Under the pieces are notes generated by a model. The model was given only the letters and a program-made list of their open reading frames with translations. It was not told the origin of the DNA and made no database searches. From Nocardioides baculatus (GTDB lineage Bacteria > Actinomycetota > Actinomycetes > Propionibacteriales > Nocardioidaceae): DNA of 64,000 bases. The stretch is from the NCBI RefSeq assembly GCF_016735675.1, contig NZ_JAERSG010000001.1, positions 434,001-498,000 on the forward strand. Reading direction: 5' to 3'. Below are positions 60,529 through 64,000 of the stretch, one piece after another. Numbering within the stretch: the stretch's first letter is position 1; every line of letters begins with the position of its first letter. Made by a program: the position numbers and the translations under genes.

Positions 60529-63500
60529 TTACGCCGCTTTCCTCCTCACCACGCGGACGGTGGCCCGGACGATGACCTCGCCCTTGCGGTCCAGCACCCG
60601 CAGCACCGTCTTGCCGGAGAGGCTCATGGGCACCCCGCGCTTCACCGAGAAGCGGCCGTCGGCCACCTTCGCGGTGCCGAGCTTCTTGCCGCCCAGGGTG
60701 ATGCTCACCTTGTTCACCGACAGGTCACGCCCGCGGATCCGGAGCTTCGCACCGGCCCGCACCTTGTCCTTGACCCGCACCTTCGGCGCCACGTCCGGGG
60801 TCGGCGGGACCGTCGTCGGCGGGACCGTCGTCGGCGGGACCGTGGTCGGCGGGGCCGTGGTCGGCGGGACCGTGGTCGGCGGCGGGTCGGTCGGCTCGTA
60901 GGCCTTGTCGACGGTGAACCGGTAGGTCCCCGACCCGACCTCGAAGACGATCGCGTCGTTCTCGGGACCGACGAGCGTCACACCGGGTGCGGACGCCGCG
61001 GGGCTCGGTGTACCGGTGCCACTCTCGGTGATCGCCTCTGCGACCTCGGCCGGTACGTGCACCCGTGCCGTGGTGTTGGCCGGGATCGTCACGTCCATGA
61101 CCAGCTCGTCCTCGGTGTCCTTCCAGCTCGACTTGATCAGGCCGTGGAGGGACTCGTGCTCGGCAGCGACCTCGTTGACGCCGTACTCGGATCCGATGAG
61201 CGGCCGGACGGTGATCTCCTTGAAGCCGGGAGCGGCCTGCTTGATGCCGGCGAGCTCCTCGTAGAACCACTGCCCGATCGAGCCTTGGAACTGGTGGTTG
61301 CGGGTCCGGGTGGAGGCCTCCCAGTACTCACCGACGCCGGTGTAGCCCAGCCCGATGTGGTAGCCGTACGACGGGTAGGTCGTCTGCTGTGCCACTGAGA
61401 AGAGCGCCTCCTTGGCGTGCGGCACGCCGAGGTGTGCGGCCTCGGTCAGCACTGGCCACATCCACCGCATCCCCACGAACCCGATCATCATGTGACCAGA
61501 GCGGGTGACAGCGACGTCGCGGGCGAGCTTCTCCATGAGGGCCTCGCGGTTCTGCTCCTCGACGAGCCCGAAGCCGATGGCCCAGGCCTGGAATCCCTGC
61601 CGAAGCTCCTGCGTCGGGTTCTCGGCGTAGAAGCCGCGCTCCTCATCCCACCAGCGCTTGTTGAAGTCGGCGCGGATGTTCTCGAAGAGCTCGTCGTAGC
61701 GAGCGGCGTCGGCAAGGTAGGACTCGTCCCCCGTGTCCTCAGCGAGGAGCCGTGCCATGTCGGCCGTGAGCTTGACGATGTACGCCGTGAACGCCGTCCC
61801 CGACGCCGCCTGCAGACCACCGACGTTGAGGTTCGTGCCCTCCGCCGCATTGCCGTCTGCGCCGGTAACGAAGGCCCAGTCACCCAGGTGGGTGCTCAGC
61901 GTCCAGTCGTCCGAACCGTCACGGACGAACCACCCGCCAGGGCCCTGACCGTAGGGCTTGCCGCCCTGGATCCAGTCGTCCAGGTAGCGGATCATCGAGG
62001 GGTAGGCCGTCTTCACGCCCGTGAGGTCGTCGTAGCGGTTGTAGTTCTCCCACGGGAGGACCATCAGGTAGGCGTCCCAAATCGGAGTGGCGCCGTTGCC
62101 CGAGCTCTTGAACACGTTGAGCGAGGGGCTCGTGCCGCACGGAACATAGGAGACCGTCGGGTCGGTGGCGCTCGGCGAGCAGTACCCGTAGCCCTGCGCG
62201 CCGGGGATCAGCAATCCGACCTGGCCGTCCTCCCACTGCGACTCAGTGGCGTCTCGCGAGAGCTTCTGCAGGTTCCGCTGGATGTCGAAGATGTTCGCCA
62301 CCGTGGGCAGGATGATCTGGGCGTCACCCGTCCAGCCGTCCTTCTCGTAGGTCGGCGTGTCCATCGAGTAGCCGTTGATCCAGTCGGCCGACACCGAGCC
62401 GCGGACGTTGGCGTAGATCTTGTTGAGCAGGTCCACGTTGGTCTCGAAGGTGCCGACCTCGTCGAACGCCGTGCGGACCTCCTGGACCGACTTCACGTCC
62501 ACCTTGACGTTGTCAGGCAGCTTGGCGCCACCGTTCCCGTCGATCTGCACCCACTGGAAGCCTGCGAAGTTCCAGTTCATCTGGAAGATCTCGGGGTTGG
62601 CCTCGGTGCCGGTGCCGTCGGAGACGTAGTAGCCCTGCTGAAGGCTGCCGGGAGGAGCGAGTGCACCGTCCTGACCGGTGCCCGGGACGTTCGGGTCGTC
62701 GATGCTCAGGTCGTCGTTGCGACGCTCGATGTACTGGACGCGGATGACCTGACCGGGCTCGGCGCCCCACACGGCGATCTTGGCCCAGCCGATGCGCTGC
62801 CGCTCGGTGTCGAAGGCAAGAGCCCCCTCCGGCGTGCGCCAGCTGTAGAAGGGACCCTCGTGCTCGGCCACCAGCTCGGTGGGTTCGTTGATCATGGAGA
62901 TCACGTCACCTTGGGGGCCGTCGATGAAGCGCGTGTTGCTCCATCCCGCGGCGTTGTACGCCGCGGTGTTCCACCCCGGGATGACCTTGCGTGCGTCGTA
63001 GGTCTCGCCGTTGTCGAAGTCGTTGTAGCGAGTCGGACCGTCGATGCTCGTCTTCCACGAGTCGTCGGACTTCACCAGCTGCTCTGTCCCGTCCGCGTAC
63101 GTCAGCCACAGGTCGGCACGCAGAGTCTCCTGCGCGCGCCACTGCGCGGTCTCGAAGCGGTGGTTGCTGGGGACCGACTCCGAGTTGTAGCGACCGGCGC
63201 CGATCTCGCTGGCGAGCACGTTCGGGGTGGCCGCCGAGGGAGCCTGCTGGATCAGGGCGGTGACGTCGTCCGTCGTGTACTGCACGCTGTCCTGGTAGTC
63301 GGTGAAGCCGGGGTTCAGGTGACCGGCGGGCTGCGTCTTCTTGCCGTTGATCGACGGCTCGCTGAAGCCGAGGCCGGACGAGTAGAGACGCGCCTTGACG
63401 ATCTTGCCGTGGGCCGACTGGGCAGGCACCTGGAAGGTCTTGCGCATGAGGAAGGTCGGCCGGATGGGCTTGCAGACGCCCGCATTGGGAGAGTTGCCGA

Positions 63501-64000
63501 CGGGACGGCAGACATCGCCGTTCCCGGCACGCCGCACCGTGACGCCTTCGTCACGGGCGGCGGTGAGCGGCGTGTCGATGCCCACCCCCGACCCGGGCGC
63601 GAAGGCGGTCGCGCCCTGCGCGCCGGCAGCCGCCAGAGCGGTCACCCCGACCCCCGACCCCAGGCCGCGGGCCGCGACGCCGGAGGCGAACGCGGTGCCC
63701 ACCGCCGCGTCAAGGGTGATGCCAGTGCCGGTGGCTCCCGCGGTGCCGACGGTGACTGCGGTCCGGATGACAGCGGTGTCTCCGGAGCCGATCAGGACCG
63801 GCTGCCCGGCGGTGAAGCCGCCGGCGTTGTTGACCTTGATGTTGGTGTCACTGGCAGCGACATCGGCGACGAGAGTGCGGCTGGCGTTCCCCGCCGCTGT
63901 GCCCACGCTGGTGATCGTCACGGTCGACGAGCCCACCCGCAGCTCGCTTCCGACCGCCAGGCCGGTCACGGAGTTCAGGTAGATCCGCTCGGTGCCGCTC
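60529..64000 (-). CDS. Secreted GH78-type alpha-L-rhamnosidase, 5' end outside window
   Basis: At least 1156 residues, open to the right edge, so the N-terminus and signal peptide are not seen. The visible N-terminal part is a Gly/Thr/Ala-rich beta domain (about 63570-64000), then a beta-sandwich ('YSSGLGFSEPSINGKKTQPA'), then the alpha/alpha barrel with 'SMDTPTYEKDGWTGDAQI', the GH78 region that carries the catalytic Glu, and 'WPVLTEAAHLG' and 'GYTGVGEYWEASTRTRNHQF'. After the C-terminal beta domain comes a Pro/Thr linker (60801-60875) and a final 80-residue basic domain. The linker and size indicate an extracellular enzyme acting on rhamnose-containing plant polymers. Confidence 0.88.
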   Translation of the reverse strand, partial: SGTERIYLNSVTGLAVGSELRVGSSTVTITSVGTAAGNASRTLVADVAASDTNIKVNNAGGFTAGQPVLIGSGDTAVIRTAVTVGTAGATGTGITLDAAVGTAFASGVAARGLGSGVGVTALAAAGAQGATAFAPGSGVGIDTPLTAARDEGVTVRRAGNGDVCRPVGNSPNAGVCKPIRPTFLMRKTFQVPAQSAHGKIVKARLYSSGLGFSEPSINGKKTQPAGHLNPGFTDYQDSVQYTTDDVTALIQQAPSAATPNVLASEIGAGRYNSESVPSNHRFETAQWRAQETLRADLWLTYADGTEQLVKSDDSWKTSIDGPTRYNDFDNGETYDARKVIPGWNTAAYNAAGWSNTRFIDGPQGDVISMINEPTELVAEHEGPFYSWRTPEGALAFDTERQRIGWAKIAVWGAEPGQVIRVQYIERRNDDLSIDDPNVPGTGQDGALAPPGSLQQGYYVSDGTGTEANPEIFQMNWNFAGFQWVQIDGNGGAKLPDNVKVDVKSVQEVRTAFDEVGTFETNVDLLNKIYANVRGSVSADWINGYSMDTPTYEKDGWTGDAQIILPTVANIFDIQRNLQKLSRDATESQWEDGQVGLLIPGAQGYGYCSPSATDPTVSYVPCGTSPSLNVFKSSGNGATPIWDAYLMVLPWENYNRYDDLTGVKTAYPSMIRYLDDWIQGGKPYGQGPGGWFVRDGSDDWTLSTHLGDWAFVTGADGNAAEGTNLNVGGLQAASGTAFTAYIVKLTADMARLLAEDTGDESYLADAARYDELFENIRADFNKRWWDEERGFYAENPTQELRQGFQAWAIGFGLVEEQNREALMEKLARDVAVTRSGHMMIGFVGMRWMWPVLTEAAHLGVPHAKEALFSVAQQTTYPSYGYHIGLGYTGVGEYWEASTRTRNHQFQGSIGQWFYEELAGIKQAAPGFKEITVRPLIGSEYGVNEVAAEHESLHGLIKSSWKDTEDELVMDVTIPANTTARVHVPAEVAEAITESGTGTPSPAASAPGVTLVGPENDAIVFEVGSGTYRFTVDKAYEPTDPPPTTVPPTTAPPTTVPPTTVPPTTVPPTPDVAPKVRVKDKVRAGAKLRIRGRDLSVNKVSITLGGKKLGTAKVADGRFSVKRGVPMSLSGKTVLRVLDRKGEVIVRATVRVVRRKAA
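60801..60875 (-). repeat. Five 15-bp tandem repeats coding a Pro-Thr linker
   Basis: Five copies of a 15-bp unit (TCGGCGGGACCGTSG on the plus strand, one copy with G for A) encode PPTTV/A on the minus strand. They form the flexible linker between the rhamnosidase body and its C-terminal domain. Copy number is likely to vary between strains by slippage. Confidence 0.85.

Overview
The window is 64 kb of high-GC DNA with strong third-position G/C bias, many GTG starts and frequent short or absent leaders. Gene content and codon style point to an actinobacterium, most likely Nocardioides or a close relative. That genus call is an inference: no rRNA or other decisive marker is present. The lifestyle suggested is a soil or plant-litter saprophyte that takes up and degrades plant polysaccharide sugars.

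Layout. 1-8.4 kb is a xylose locus: xylB (cut by the left edge), xylA and a ROK repressor read rightward. They face a leftward xylF-xylG-xylH importer that ends in a second ROK regulator. 8.5-12.7 kb holds a lipoprotein, a SRPBCC protein, a small Rho-N/SAP-like protein, a MerR-DICT sensor-regulator divergent from a one-pass membrane peptide and a CsbD protein, and a flavodoxin-fold oxidoreductase. 12.7-21.3 kb is recC-recB-recD. 21.4-23.5 kb holds an ACT-domain protein, an F420-dependent nitroreductase-like protein and menB. 23.6-28.5 kb is an RNA-repair operon: a Pol-beta-type nucleotidyltransferase, Hen1 and Pnkp. It is followed by a sterol-desaturase-like membrane hydroxylase and a small unknown protein.

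30.0-39.3 kb is a xylan/arabinoxylan cluster: CE7 acetyl-esterase, GH3 glycosidase, LacI regulator, two permeases and a binding protein, divergent from a GH51 arabinofuranosidase around a perfect LacI-type operator. 39.3-42.3 kb is a tightly overlapping three-gene unit (N-formylglutamate-amidohydrolase-like, HEXXH/QEGLA DUF1704 metallopeptidase-like, ATP-grasp ligase-like) of unknown function. This is the best candidate for an undescribed system. 42.4-46.8 kb holds a sirtuin and two paralogous GAF histidine kinases with no partner response regulator. 46.9-49.4 kb holds acyl-CoA dehydrogenase, ThpR and a VIT1/CCC1-type transporter, then a perfectly folded cloverleaf palindrome. 49.5-57.4 kb is a maltose/maltodextrin operon (malE, malF, malG, GH13 amylase, phosphotransferase) with divergent LacI-type malR. 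57.4-60.4 kb is pntA-pntB. The right edge cuts a secreted GH78-type rhamnosidase.

How it works together. Secreted or cytosolic glycosidases and the acetyl-esterase release arabinose, xylose, glucose and rhamnose from plant polymers. Dedicated binding-protein importers take up the sugars. Xylose enters the pentose phosphate pathway through XylA/XylB, and local ROK/LacI repressors gate each cluster. Neither the xyloside nor the maltose importer carries its own ATPase gene, so a shared MsmK/MsiK-type ATPase elsewhere is likely. No tRNA, rRNA, CRISPR array, transposase or prophage gene was seen, and no intergenic stretch exceeds 300 bp.
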